Shown here piece after piece: positions 34,202 through 48,208 of a DNA stretch of 64,000 bases (the stretch's first letter is position 1; each line of letters begins with the position of its first letter). The notes beneath the pieces were generated by a model. That model did no database searches. It saw only the letters and a list, made by a program, of their open reading frames with translations, and was not told where the DNA came from. The DNA comes from Cryptomeria japonica (lineage: Eukaryota > Streptophyta > Pinopsida > Cupressales > Cupressaceae), in the NCBI RefSeq assembly GCF_030272615.1, contig NW_026728925.1, positions 186,001-250,000 on the forward strand. Direction: 5' to 3'. The position numbers and the translations under genes are program-made.

Positions 34202-36036
34202 GTAGCATGTGCCAACTTCTTGTGATATGAGTGCTCCATACATACAACCAACCTCTCCTCCCCAATTGTCAATATTCTTAGTGACAAATAGCTGAAATGT
34301 GGCATTCTCTTCAATACATCACATAGGCTCTTGAAATCTATATGTGCTAGATAATTTTAATTCACCACTTAGCAATATGTGATATGGTAATAATTATTTT
34401 CTCAAAGAAAATAAACAACAATCATGTAATGAAATTTTTAACAGGTTAAACACTTCGAAAAATTAAAAATTAAACCATTAATGCAATACATTAGAACATG
34501 GGAATATGTTTGCCATTATTAGAGTGGGAAGAATAAATGGGTTGGTATAGCTCTCCATTGACTAATTTTCCTAAGGTACTGTGTCAACTTCAAAATAATG
34601 TTTGTATAGTTTTTCAATTCTATTTTATTTAGTGCAGCATTTCTAGTCTTTAAATTTGATGCAAAATGAAAGGGTTTCCATGTGCATTCAAGTATGTCCT
34701 TAACTTCTCCTTTCAATATTAAAAAAAATATATTTTATCTATTTGAGAAAATTTCTTAAGAGGAAGATAAAAAAAAAAATTGTGCTCGTTATCAAACTAT
34801 GATTTTTTGTTCCTTGGGAGATAGATAAAATTTGAGTGATTTGATGAGTTCCATAGAATGATAAACAAATTTGAAAAAGATAAAATTAATGGATGGTGTC
34901 CTAGCGATTCATTTCAAGAACATTCTTGAATTTAGGAAGAATATCAAATTTCCTATATGTAGATGGTATCTATTTGATTATTTATTTAACAAGTTTTTTG
35001 TGCCTAGCATAATGGATAATCATTATAGGTTTCACCTTGTCAATGTAGTTATCCTTAATTTATTCCTTTGTGAATATTTGTTGGGTCTCATATGTAAGAA
35101 ATACTATCATAAGACCCATGAAGTTAAATATTTAAAGAGGGTAGAGTTACTTACAAATACAAATAAATTAACAAGTTTTATTTGACCTAACTCCATGTTT
35201 CACTAAAACTAATTCCTTATGAGCTTGCCACTAAATATGGTTGAGACATAATAGTCCTAGGGTGATTTACTTTTGGAGGCATATAATCAAGTCCAATGTA
35301 CAGTAAATAGTGTTGAAGACTTGCTCAAGAAATGAACTATAGCCCTTTGAAATTTACAAATTTGAGGGATATTTCAATTCAAATTATTACATATTATGCT
35401 AGGTCCTAGAAATGTAGTGTAATTAATAAATATGCATATGTCTATGACGCTTGTTTTGAATGTTCATTTTTTTTAATGTAAATAGGCTATTTGAGTATTT
35501 GGACCATGGATCATACAGGGAATATACAAATATATTATTAATTTTAAAATCACTTACCCTCCCTATATCTCCATATGGTATATCACCCTTTTTCACACTT
35601 TCTTGGAAGCCTTCTCTAGTTAATGGACAAAGTAGGTAGGAAATTAATGGGTTCTATACTTCATCTATGTTAAAGATGTAGTGTTTGTTTGAATGAACCC
35701 TTTGTGGCTATATATACATTTCTCATCTAGAAATTGTAGAAATTTTTAGTATTTCTTTATTACCCTTATGTTGAATATATTACGATTTTTGTAGAAGAAG
35801 TCTGTCTAATTAAGTAATGAATTTACTTAGTACCCATATTTCTTCTTTTTGGGAAAAGGTTGATGATAATATAGGATACAATATGTATCACTATTGAAGA
35901 ATTGTAATCAAAATTTATGTTTCTCCTATGGTTCCTCATTACTTGTTTATTTATAACCAACTAATAGTTATAGTAATCATATGGTACATGTATGAGGTGG
36001 ATAAATTTCATTCTAAGTAGCATTAGAAAGATAGTT
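34202..36036. repeat. Old internal direct duplication, copy 2 (unit 4)
   Basis: Counterpart of 7075-8908 with the eleven-A run near 34768-34778. GTAATCATATGG near 35973 replaces GTAATGATATGG of units 1-2. Confidence 0.85.
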
Positions 36037-37723
36037 ACAACATTACCAATTTGAAGCTGAGAACATCACTATATTATTAAGGGAGTCTTATGATCTTGTG
36101 GCTGGAATGGTGAAAGGTTATGGACTAAAATTGTATAAGAAAATATATTAAAATCCCAAGAATATTATTCATAGAGTGTTCACTAAAATATTGGAAGGTC
36201 TTTTAATAAGAATAAATAATTTGAAGGGGATTATTTGTGAAGGAAATCCATAAAAAACTGAGAGAGATGGTAGGATGGACAATATGGATAGGATGGTAGG
36301 AGCTGAGTTGATGTGGAAGTTGAATGATTTAGGGTATAAATGATGTTTCAATGATATCAAAGACACAATGAAGATATAATAGATTCTATAACTTTTAAGT
36401 TTGGGAAACACACACATAATAAACGTGTATTTTTTCCATCCCATTGACGGTAGGAAGAATGTGATAATTAGGCATAGTAGCTTATGGATATTTTTGGAGA
36501 CAATTTCATGGAAGATGTAAGGAAAAAAAAATGTTTATAATTCTTCTCTAATAAATCTCTATGGTAGCTAACTACCAATTAAAAGTGTAGAATTTTTGTG
36601 TGAAAAATGGAGATGAAACTCAAATAGCTAACTATCAATTGGCCAAAATATCTAGCTATACTATTGAGGACCAATTTATCATAAATGAGGCACTCAAGAT
36701 AGTTGTCATATTTGTAGTATGTCACTAAAAAAAATGAAAAAGTGTAGGGGACCATGACGCAAAGCTTGAACATATTAAATCTTGGTCCCCACAAAATGAT
36801 TTGAAGCTTTAGGCAAAGCATATGGCCATGAATATTTTATAAAGGGAAAACACACCAGGGAACAATTATAGCTTGCTAATGTGATTGAATAGAACCCATT
36901 CAATGGTCTTGATTAAATTATTATTGTAAGAGAACTAAAGCTCTAAAGGCGAGCAAAGAACTTGACAATGTATGATTTTAATGTCAACATTATTATGAAG
37001 GAAAAGGTTTCCACATTGTTTTGTTAGAATTCTATCAACTCTTGTTCATGATTCAAATTGTCTTGGCTTCATTAATATTTGGAATCAAATTAACTATGTG
37101 TGCTAAGCACATTACTAAAACCTTTGAACAAGATGAAATTTGCAATGGCCTGCTTCGTCGTGTTTTTCTTAATTTTCCTTTAAATTTTTACATTAAAAAA
37201 ATTATATATTACATAAAAATTGGTAAACCCTAACATAATATTTGGAGTGACAAATATACATTATAATGTGTATTAAAGCTTTGGTCAGATCCAAACCATA
37301 ACGTACGGCCTGTTGTAGCAGGCTCATCATATAAGTTGTGTATGTTTTACAAAGCGCGATTAAAATCTTACTAATTTATAATCCTTTCAAGTATTATGGA
37401 TAGGCCCTTTCTTAGTTTTCTCAAACACGTAACTTTTTGTGACACCATAGCAAAAGTCTGTTGAAATTTTTTATGTACCTTTCGTGAATCATATTTAAGA
37501 TTTGATTAAACTGAATATGTATATTCTTCAATACAAATGAAATTATATCCACTCAAGATAGATGAAAGCGATCTGGCCTTTAAAATGTGTCAGTGGTTAG
37601 TCAATGGCGATAGATGATATTTCTCCCTATCACCGCAGATCTGGATTGAAAAATACGTAAATGTATACTGGGTATCCATGGCAGAATATCTTAATTAGGT
37701 GATTGGATCCACAATAAGTGTAT

Positions 37724-37912
37724 TCAACAGCAACTAGGATCTGGAATGTTGCCTTCACAGTTAGGACACGACGCTAACATCTCCACAATTTCAAGCAGAT
37801 TATCAATGCCTGCATTTGTATTCACTATTTTGTTGAGGATTGGTCGAGCAGAGACAGCGAGGGAAAACACAACGTTGAGCACAAGCAGCAGTGCCATAAC
37901 TTTCAGGAGCAT
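37724..37912 (-). CDS. Small secreted peptide A (unit 5)
   Basis: Leu12/Pro59 version with codon 2 CTC; identical to unit 4 over the coding sequence. Confidence 0.62.
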   Translation of the reverse strand: MLLKVMALLLVLNVVFSLAVSARPILNKIVNTNAGIDNLLEIVEMLASCPNCEGNIPDPSCC

Positions 37913-38438
37913 CGATCTCGACAATACTAATTGGCAGAATGAATGTTAACAAATGAAAAAACGTATTCGGTTTAGCGAGATAGAGAGCGAAGATCGAGAA
38001 TGGTGATGGATAAACAAGGAAAATCGTATTTATAGAGACAGACGACGGCGTGTGAGTATGTTTGATCAAGTCAAAATTAAAATTTGTTCAACTAGGGTGA
38101 TATTCAAAGTAAAAAATGGCGCGTGGAACTGCAACATTTCAAGAGGCGACAAAGGGACTTTGAATATCAACATTGACTTATTCATATTGCACGTCAATTG
38201 TCTTCGCTTTCTATCAAGCATGAAAGCACCTTTAACACCAATATCACCAATTTCAATTTTGACCTATTCAAACATTTGCACTCCATCGTCCATCTCTATA
38301 AATACGATTTACCTGGTTTATACATCACCATTCTCGATCTTCGCTCTCTATCTCTTAAAAAATTCACTCGGCTCTTCTTTCTTCATTTGTAAACCAATAC
38401 GTACGTTTCTTTGCTTGATATTCATTCTGGCAATTAGT
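37913..38438. promoter_or_regulatory. Divergent promoter region between A and B (unit 5)
   Basis: TATA boxes at 38027-38034 (minus) and 38297-38304 (plus) and the 13-bp inverted repeat are intact. Confidence 0.6.
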
Positions 38439-38663
38439 ATGGAGAGATCGATTCATCTGAAAGTTATGGCAGTGCTGCTCATGCTCAACGCTATGGTTTT
38501 CCTCGCTGTCTCTGCTCGACCAATCCTGACGGAAAAAGTGAATACAAATGCAAGCGTGAACAACAATGATTCAATTGATAATCTGGTTGAAATTGTGGAG
38601 ATGTTAGCATCTGGTTCTAACTGTTCAGGCAACATCAAAGATCCTAATTGCCGCAAAAGATAA
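38439..38663 (+). CDS. Small secreted peptide B (unit 5)
   Basis: Identical protein and codons to unit 4. Confidence 0.66.
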   Translation: MERSIHLKVMAVLLMLNAMVFLAVSARPILTEKVNTNASVNNNDSIDNLVEIVEMLASGSNCSGNIKDPNCRKR

Positions 38664-39165
38664 AACAATGATGCATAGAGTTACTGTGAATCCAACGCAC
38701 ATAACTAAGATTTTTCGCCACGGAAATCCGTGAGAGCTTTACATTATTTGGGTATTTTGTGGTCCATGGTGACAAGGAGAAAGAGAAATATAATTAAATC
38801 CCTTGGACACTACTCGCTGACACATTTTAAAACCAGAACGCTTTCATCCATCTGGATTGCGTAATATGTAATTATTTTTCTGTATTCAAGAATATACATA
38901 TTCAGCGCAATCAAATCTTAAATATCAAATTTGTTTCATTAAATATTCGTTTTCTAATTGTTCATTGTTTTCCACATTGAAGTTGGTGTGGTGGTAGCTC
39001 TAGTTTGTCGCAGAAATAACGTTTTCCTTTCTATTTCCCAATTATCATTGATCTTTTAGTGGTAAACTATCAAACTTATATTGAGTCAAGTTTCCCTATT
39101 CCTCTTTGGATATCCCAATTACTTATACAAATTATACATATTACTTATTTATACCGTTAATTTAA

Positions 39166-41051
39166 GTAGCATAGGTCAACTTCTTGTGATATGATTAGTC
39201 AAGCAAGGAACCAAGCTCTCCTCCTCAATTGTCATTATTTTTAGTGAAAATTATTAGTAACAAAAAATGATACGTAGCATTATCTCAAAGGCATCATGCA
39301 AACCCTTCACATCTATCTGTGCTACATAATGTTAATTCACTACTCACCAAATGTGATATGGTCATACTTTTTCCCTAAACAAAATCAACAACAATCAAAA
39401 GTAATGGAATTTTAAACAAGTTAAACACTTATAAAATTAAAAAATGAAGCCATTAATGCAATGATTTCAAGAAAATAAAGCTATTTAGTACTATTATTAT
39501 AGCGAGAAGAATAAATGGATTTTATCTCTCTGTTTAGAACAGATTTCCTTCTAAGGTGAAAATTTTGCAACTAATTTTCCTAAGGTATTTTGTCAAGTTC
39601 AATTAGAGGATATAAAATATTGGAGGTGCGTTTTATGTAGTGCAACTTTCTTGGTACTTGAACTTGACACAAAATAAAAGGATGTTTATGTGCAGTCAAG
39701 TATGTCAAGTAGTGCAACTTTCTTGGCACTTGAATTTGGTAATTTTTCTAAAGCCAACAAAGTATTTGTGCTTCTTATCTAACTATGAATTTTAGTTCCT
39801 TGAATTTTCTTTTAGTTTTGATAGAATCAAGAAAATGCTAACTCAATCATATAATATCTAATATTTTGAAGGATAAAGTGCCATGGCTTATCTAACCAAT
39901 TCGCTAGAATGTTGGAGAAGTTTGAAAAACATATATTGAATGGTGTCCTAGCCAAAAGTAGGAATAATATTGAATTTGCTACAAGTAATTTTGGTCTATT
40001 GGATTATTTCATTAAAAAATTGCTTGAGACTAGCCTAATGAATAAAAATTATATGTTTGGCCTTGCCAAAGTTATTATTTTTAATTGCTTCTTTTTTTAA
40101 AACTTTTTGGTTTTCATATGTAAGAAATATTATGTTACTTGACCTAAGAAGTTAATTATTAAAAGGAGAAACTATTGTTTACAACTGAAAGTAAGTTAAA
40201 ATTTCTTTTCTCTTGAATCCCAATATCCTTGAAGTTTTTAAACTTTCTCAGCTTACCGCTAAATATTATTTAGACAAGAATAGTGATAGGTTCAAGTAGT
40301 TCTTAAGGTATATAATCAATTCTAACATGAAATAAAAGGTGTTGGATTTTGTTTGAAGAAATAAATTAGAGCCCTTTGAAATTAAGCAATTTGATGGATA
40401 TTTTAGATTATTTTTCTAGGTACTAGGAATGTACTATAAGAAGCAAATATGCATATGTCTAATGCGCCTTCTTGTAAATATCCAAAAAATTATGTAAATA
40501 GAATATTTAATTATGAGGCAGGGGTTGTAGCGGGATTCCATAAATCTATTATAAATTTTAAAATAGCTTACCCTCCTTGTACTTTCATATAGTATCCACT
40601 CTTGCACACTTTATTGCAAGCCTTCTCTTTTGAATGGACTAAGTAGTTAGGAAAGAAACTAGTTTTATACTTCATTTGTGTTAGACATGTTTTTATTGTC
40701 TAATTAAAAACAATGCAATTGTATATACATTTGTCTTGTAGAAGTTATAGATTTTTTATTATTTCTTTACTATCCTTATCCTTAATATACTAGGATTTAT
40801 ATAGCATAAGAATATCTAATTAAGTAATAAATTTTCTTAGTCCCCCTATTTATCTTTTTGGGTGAAATATTGATAAAATGAAGGATACAATATGTATCAT
40901 GATTGAAGAACTATAACCATAATTATGGCTATCCTATAGTTCATCATTACTCGTCTACTTTTATGCCTAACCAAGTGATATCTCTAGTAATCATATGGTA
41001 CATGTATGAGGTGGATAATATTTTATTTTAAGTAGCATTAGAAAGATGGTT
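39166..41051. repeat. Old internal direct duplication, copy 1 (unit 5)
   Basis: Counterpart of 2996-4881, paired with 43245-45079. It has TATTTAGTAC near 39482, like units 1, 2, 6 and 7, although its neighbour unit 4 has TATTTATTAC. Confidence 0.85.
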
Positions 41052-41053
41052 CC

Positions 41054-41857
41054 TATTAGAGTAAAAGGTTTTATTTACTAAATTAATTTAATCATATTGA
41101 TTAATTAACTAAGTCACCTTTTCCTTTTTTCACTTAAGCTAAATTTAGGAAGCTTTTTGGGGAATTTAATAATTATTTTATTTCATGCATTCATCCCTTA
41201 GGGTTTGCTTTAGGGTTTTGATCTCCTTTATTAAACAATTGATCTCATTGTAATTATTCATTCTGGCAAGTTAATTCATTTGTGATTCTTCTTGCAATTG
41301 TCTCCAATTATTCTTGCACTCTCTTGTTTGTAGGATTTTCTCTTGTACGTGGCAGGTATTTGCATGCAGGCGATTATTGGGCATTGTGGAATTCATCAAT
41401 CATGAATTCTATCATGGTATCAGAAGTCCAGACCTGATGCACCTCATTCATCAAATTTGATATTTTCCTTATGAATATTTTTTGTTTGCATCTTGGGTCA
41501 ATTTGAATCTCAAAATAAGATCTCTGAGGATTTGAAAATTCACCTTTTTTTGTGATCAAGGGGGGCGCCTATTGTTTTGGACCACCACCACCAGTGGTTA
41601 GAGACCTCCTCCCCTCCCCGACTGCCCTCCACCACCTCATGCCATCAACGGACCACCACCGCGCCACCAGTTTCATTGTTAGAAGCCTTTTTGAGCCTAT
41701 TGGGATTTTTTTGTGATATTGGGAGCAAACAGAGGCGTTCTTTGATAAACCATATATTGAAGTAGAATTTATTTTAGATTTCATTTCTGGTTTGACCTTT
41801 TCTATTTTAGAATTGATGTAAACTTTTGTTTTAATCTTTTCTATTTTGTTTTAACCG
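41054..41857 (+). mobile_element. Ty1/copia-like LTR plus leader fragment (unit 5)
   Basis: LTR 41054-41414, TGGTATCAGA at 41415-41424. Private change in the leader near 41742 (TCTTTGATAAACC for TCTTCGATAAACC). Confidence 0.77.
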
Positions 41858-42035
41858 TTATCTCGTCATACTAACTGCCAAAACGAACCTGAAGCAAAGA
41901 TGCGTGATAAAGAGAGTATATTGTATTTATAAACAGAGTGCAAGCGTTTGTATAGGTCAAGAGTGATATTCGGTGAAAAAGGGTGAGATTCAAAGTAAAA
42001 CAATGGAGCGTTGAATTGCAGCATTTTAAGAGGCT
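41858..42035 (-). pseudogene. Third, beheaded peptide gene: promoter and ATG only (unit 5)
   Basis: TATA box at 41924-41931, ATG at 41869, Met-Thr-Arg-stop. Just beyond the homologous part the plus strand reads CTCAAGCTC instead of CTCGAGCTC. Confidence 0.79.
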
Positions 42036-43244
42036 CAAGCTCAAAAGATGCTTTTATTTTTCTTGAACCAAACAATACAGTAGAAGTTCAATGCATTTTT
42101 GGTTTCACCATTTTTCTTTTCATACAACCCTTTATAATTTATAAAAACGTTTTTCAATAAATTTTTTAATTTTAACCAAAATTGAAATGGTCAAGCAAAG
42201 AAAAAAAATGTTGAATAGCAGCAATGAGTATGCTGATCTTGAATGCTATTCATTATTGAAAAAGTGTCTTTGATGACAAAGTGGACGTTATGATAAGTAC
42301 AATAATTGAAAGGATACAATTTTAAAGGAAAAATCTTCAGAATCCTATCATCTAAAGTATCATAAATTGATGGAACCTCAAACCGTACATTTTAAAATCT
42401 CTCCCAATGGGATGTTTCTTTTGAAATATTTTTTTTGTGTGCAAGGGTGAGCTAGTCATAGTTCTAGTCTTTTCATGACCCCTTTTCTCCCAAGTACAAT
42501 AGTTTGGAGTTGAGATGCACTTTCTATTATTCCACTTTGGTTTTTTGTTCTTCCAATCATGGATCTTTAATTTACATCTTTATGTCTCTTTTACCATTTA
42601 TTAATAGGTAACATTACCTTTTAGCTATATACCATCATTTCATTCTTTCTAGTTGTCCTTTCCTTTATTGATGTTTTGTTATTAGCCTTAATAGCTTAAT
42701 AATCTTTGATGAGTGACCACTTTAATGAATTGTCAAAATTTATTTGTATCCCTTTGTTGTTATTGCATCTATATTCTTTTTTGTTTTCTATGAAGGAAGG
42801 TATAGTTAGAACCATTATGGTCCTTGTATCAAGTGTGCATGTTATAATATGATAGATCATAACTTTCATTTTCTTTATATGTCAATCTAACATCAACAAG
42901 AGCATCGCTTATCATAGAATCTACCCACCTATGTGGTACAGTTGAAAGAACTAACATTTGGCTTGTTGCCAATAGAAATTTTCTATTTGTCTACATGTGT
43001 TCAATCCCTTTGTGAGATGTAAGAGGATCATTTGATAATAATATGTCATGTTTCTCTAAAGACTTAAACGGGAGTTTTTGTTTGAGATATCTCATTCTTT
43101 GTTGCTTGTGGCCTATGAATTTTTTATGTTGAGGCGTCCCCCTCCTCTTGTATTATGAGATTTTCCTTGTACCGACAAGTATATATTGATGTGTGATAAG
43201 ATTCAACATATTTCCCACATCACTTCAACATATACTTGTTGCAG

Positions 43245-45079
43245 GTAGCATGTGCCAACTTCTTGTGATATGAGTGCTCCATACATACAACCAACCTCTC
43301 CTCCCCAATTGTCAATATTCTTAGTGACAAATAGCTGAAATGTGGCATTCTCTTCAATACATCACATAGGCTCTTGAAATCTATATGTGCTAGATAATTT
43401 TAATTCACCACTTAGCAATATGTGATATGGTAATAATTATTTTCTCAAAGAAAATAAACAACAATCATGTAATGAAATTTTTAACAGGTTAAACACTTCG
43501 AAAAATTAAAAATTAAACCATTAATGCAATACATTAGAACATGGGAATATGTTTGCCATTATTAGAGTGGGAAGAATAAATGGGTTGGTATAGCTCTCCA
43601 TTGACTAATTTTCCTAAGGTACTGTGTCAACTTCAAAATAATGTTTGTATAGTTTTTCAATTCTATTTTATTTAGTGCAGCATTTCTAGTCTTTAAATTT
43701 GATGCAAAATGAAAGGGTTTCCATGTGCATTCAAGTATGTCCTTAACTTCTCCTTTCAATATTAAAAAAAATATATTTTATCTATTTGAGAAAATTTCTT
43801 AAGAGGAAGATAAAAAAAAAAATTGTGCTCGTTATCAAACTATGATTTTTTGTTCCTTGGGAGATAGATAAAATTTGAGTGATTTGATGAGTTCCATAGA
43901 ATGATAAACAAATTTGAAAAAGATAAAATTAATGGATGGTGTCCTAGCGATTCATTTCAAGAACATTCTTGAATTTAGGAAGAATATCAAATTTCCTATA
44001 TGTAGATGGTATCTATTTGATTATTTATTTAACAAGTTTTTTGTGCCTAGCATAATGGATAATCATTATAGGTTTCACCTTGTCAATGTAGTTATCCTTA
44101 ATTTATTCCTTTGTGAATATTTGTTGGGTCTCATATGTAAGAAATACTATCATAAGACCCATGAAGTTAAATATTTAAAGAGGGTAGAGTTACTTACAAA
44201 TACAAATAAATTAACAAGTTTTATTTGACCTAACTCCATGTTTCACTAAAACTAATTCCTTATGAGCTTGCCACTAAATATGGTTGAGACATAATAGTCC
44301 TAGGGTGATTTACTTTTGGAGGCATATAATCAAGTCCAATGTACAGTAAATAGTGTTGAAGACTTGCTCAAGAAATGAACTATAGCCCTTTGAAATTTAC
44401 AAATTTGAGGGATATTTCAATTCAAATTATTACATATTATGCTAGGTCCTAGAAATGTAGTGTAATTAATAAATATGCATATGTCTATGACGCTTGTTTT
44501 GAATGTTCATTTTTTTTAATGTAAATAGGCTATTTGAGTATTTGGACCATGGATCATACAGGGAATATACAAATATATTATTAATTTTAAAATCACTTAC
44601 CCTCCCTATATCTCCATATGGTATATCACCCTTTTTCACACTTTCTTGGAAGCCTTCTCTAGTTAATGGACAAAGTAGGTAGGAAATTAATGGGTTCTAT
44701 ACTTCATCTATGTTAAAGATGTAGTGTTTGTTTGAATGAACCCTTTGTGGCTATATATACATTTCTCATCTAGAAATTGTAGAAATTTTTAGTATTTCTT
44801 TATTACCCTTATGTTGAATATATTACGATTTTTGTAGAAGAAGTCTGTCTAATTAAGTAATGAATTTACTTAGTACCCATATTTCTTCTTTTTGGGAAAA
44901 GGTTGATGATAATATAGGATACAATATGTATCACTATTGAAGAATTGTAATCAAAATTTATGTTTCTCCTATGGTTCCTCATTACTTGTTTATTTATAAC
45001 CAACTAATAGTTATAGTAATCATATGGTACATGTATGAGGTGGATAAATTTCATTCTAAGTAGCATTAGAAAGATAGTT
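43245..45079. repeat. Old internal direct duplication, copy 2 (unit 5)
   Basis: Counterpart of 7075-8908; eleven-A run near 43811-43821. No private difference noted. Confidence 0.85.
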
Positions 45080-46766
45080 ACAACATTACCAATTTGAAGC
45101 TGAGAACATCACTATATTATTAAGGGAGTCTTATGATCTTGTGGCTGGAATGGTGAAAGGTTATGGACTAAAATTGTATAAGAAAATATATTAAAATCCC
45201 AAGAATATTATTCATAGAGTGTTCACTAAAATATTGGAAGGTCTTTTAATAAGAATAAATAATTTGAAGGGGATTATTTGTGAAGGAAATCCATAAAAAA
45301 CTGAGAGAGATGGTAGGATGGACAATATGGATAGGATGGTAGGAGCTGAGTTGATGTGGAAGTTGAATGATTTAGGGTATAAATGATGTTTCAATGATAT
45401 CAAAGACACAATGAAGATATAATAGATTCTATAACTTTTAAGTTTGGGAAACACACACATAATAAACGTGTATTTTTTCCATCCCATTGACGGTAGGAAG
45501 AATGTGATAATTAGGCATAGTAGCTTATGGATATTTTTGGAGACAATTTCATGGAAGATGTAAGGAAAAAAAAATGTTTATAATTCTTCTCTAATAAATC
45601 TCTATGGTAGCTAACTACCAATTAAAAGTGTAGAATTTTTGTGTGAAAAATGGAGATGAAACTCAAATAGCTAACTATCAATTGGCCAAAATATCTAGCT
45701 ATACTATTGAGGACCAATTTATCATAAATGAGGCACTCAAGATAGTTGTCATATTTGTAGTATGTCACTAAAAAAAATGAAAAAGTGTAGGGGACCATGA
45801 CGCAAAGCTTGAACATATTAAATCTTGGTCCCCACAAAATGATTTGAAGCTTTAGGCAAAGCATATGGCCATGAATATTTTATAAAGGGAAAACACACCA
45901 GGGAACAATTATAGCTTGCTAATGTGATTGAATAGAACCCATTCAATGGTCTTGATTAAATTATTATTGTAAGAGAACTAAAGCTCTAAAGGCGAGCAAA
46001 GAACTTGACAATGTATGATTTTAATGTCAACATTATTATGAAGGAAAAGGTTTCCACATTGTTTTGTTAGAATTCTATCAACTCTTGTTCATGATTCAAA
46101 TTGTCTTGGCTTCATTAATATTTGGAATCAAATTAACTATGTGTGCTAAGCACATTACTAAAACCTTTGAACAAGATGAAATTTGCAATGGCCTGCTTCG
46201 TCGTGTTTTTCTTAATTTTCCTTTAAATTTTTACATTAAAAAAATTATATATTACATAAAAATTGGTAAACCCTAACATAATATTTGGAGTGACAAATAT
46301 ACATTATAATGTGTATTAAAGCTTTGGTCAGATCCAAACCATAACGTACGGCCTGTTGTAGCAGGCTCATCATATAAGTTGTGTATGTTTTACAAAGCGC
46401 GATTAAAATCTTACTAATTTATAATCCTTTCAAGTATTATGGATAGGCCCTTTCTTAGTTTTCTCAAACACGTAACTTTTTGTGACACCATAGCAAAAGT
46501 CTGTTGAAATTTTTTATGTACCTTTCGTGAATCATATTTAAGATTTGATTAAACTGAATATGTATATTCTTCAATACAAATGAAATTATATCCACTCAAG
46601 ATAGATGAAAGCGATCTGGCCTTTAAAATGTGTCAGTGGTTAGTCAATGGCGATAGATGATATTTCTCCCTATCACCGCAGATCTGGATTGAAAAATACG
46701 TAAATGTATACTGGGTATCCATGGCAGAATATCTTAATTAGGTGATTGGATCCACAATAAGTGTAT

Positions 46767-46955
46767 TCAACAGCAACTAGGATCTGGAATGTTGCCTTCA
46801 CAGTTAGGACACGACGCTAACATCTCCACAATTTCAAGCAGATTATCAATGCCTGCATTTGTATTCACTATTTTGTTGAGGATTGGTCGAGCAGAGACAG
46901 CGAGGGAAAACACAACGTTGAGCACAAGCAGCAGTGCCATAACTTTCAGGAGCAT
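46767..46955 (-). CDS. Small secreted peptide A (unit 6)
   Basis: Leu12/Pro59 version with codon 2 CTC, same as units 4, 5 and 7. Confidence 0.62.
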   Translation of the reverse strand: MLLKVMALLLVLNVVFSLAVSARPILNKIVNTNAGIDNLLEIVEMLASCPNCEGNIPDPSCC

Positions 46956-47481
46956 CGATCTCGACAATACTAATTGGCAGAATGAATGTTAACAAATGAA
47001 AAAACGTATTCGGTTTAGCGAGATAGAGAGCGAAGATCGAGAATGGTGATGGATAAACAAGGAAAATCGTATTTATAGAGACAGACGACGGCGTGTGAGT
47101 ATGTTTGATCAAGTCAAAATTAAAATTTGTTCAACTAGGGTGATATTCAAAGTAAAAAATGGCGCGTGGAACTGCAACATTTCAAGAGGCGACAAAGGGA
47201 CTTTGAATATCAACATTGACTTATTCATATTGCACGTCAATTGTCTTCGCTTTCTATCAAGCATGAAAGCACCTTTAACACCAATATCACCAATTTCAAT
47301 TTTGACCTATTCAAACATTTGCACTCCATCGTCCATCTCTATAAATACGATTTACCTGGTTTATACATCACCATTCTCGATCTTCGCTCTCTATCTCTTA
47401 AAAAATTCACTCGGCTCTTCTTTCTTCATTTGTAAACCAATACGTACGTTTCTTTGCTTGATATTCATTCTGGCAATTAGT
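46956..47481. promoter_or_regulatory. Divergent promoter region between A and B (unit 6)
   Basis: TATA boxes at 47070-47077 (minus) and 47340-47347 (plus) and the inverted repeat are intact. Confidence 0.6.
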
Positions 47482-47706
47482 ATGGAGAGATCGATTCATC
47501 TGAAAGTTATGGCAGTGCTGCTCATGCTCAACGCTATGGTTTTCCTCGCTGTCTCTGCTCGACCAATCCTGACGGAAAAAGTGAATACAAATGCAAGCGT
47601 GAACAACAATGATTCAATTGATAATCTGGTTGAAATTGTGGAGATGTTAGCATCTGGTTCTAACTGTTCAGGCAACATCAAAGATCCTAATTGCCGCAAA
47701 AGATAA
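47482..47706 (+). CDS. Small secreted peptide B (unit 6)
   Basis: Identical protein and codons to units 4, 5 and 7. In the 3' flank CAGCCCAATC near 47946 is back to the unit 1-3 state. Confidence 0.66.
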   Translation: MERSIHLKVMAVLLMLNAMVFLAVSARPILTEKVNTNASVNNNDSIDNLVEIVEMLASGSNCSGNIKDPNCRKR

Positions 47707-48208
47707 AACAATGATGCATAGAGTTACTGTGAATCCAACGCACATAACTAAGATTTTTCGCCACGGAAATCCGTGAGAGCTTTACATTATTTGGGTATTT
47801 TGTGGTCCATGGTGACAAGGAGAAAGAGAAATATAATTAAATCCCTTGGACACTACTCGCTGACACATTTTAAAACCAGAACGCTTTCATCCATCTGGAT
47901 TGCGTAATATGTAATTATTTTTCTGTATTCAAGAATATACATATTCAGCCCAATCAAATCTTAAATATCAAATTTGTTTCATTAAATATTCGTTTTCTAA
48001 TTGTTCATTGTTTTCCACATTGAAGTTGGTGTGGTGGTAGCTCTAGTTTGTCGCAGAAATAACGTTTTCCTTTCTATTTCCCAATTATCATTGATCTTTT
48101 AGTGGTAAACTATCAAACTTATATTGAGTCAAGTTTCCCTATTCCTCTTTGGATATCCCAATTACTTATACAAATTATACATATTACTTATTTATACCGT
48201 TAATTTAA

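Larger units (their letters stand above)
27128..36170. repeat. Tandem unit 4 (9043 bp)
   Basis: Fourth copy. It pairs most closely with unit 5: both carry CAGCGCAATC (other units CAGCCCAATC) near 29862 and GCAATTGTATATAC (others GGATATAC) near 31677. It shares CGTGT near 27381 with units 5 and 6. Confidence 0.97.
36171..45213. repeat. Tandem unit 5 (9043 bp)
   Basis: Fifth copy, sister to unit 4 over its first half. In its second half it shares CATTACCTTTT and TTTCATTCTTT (near 42613-42645) with units 6 and 7. The relationship changes along the unit, which is what recombination between units would give. Confidence 0.97.
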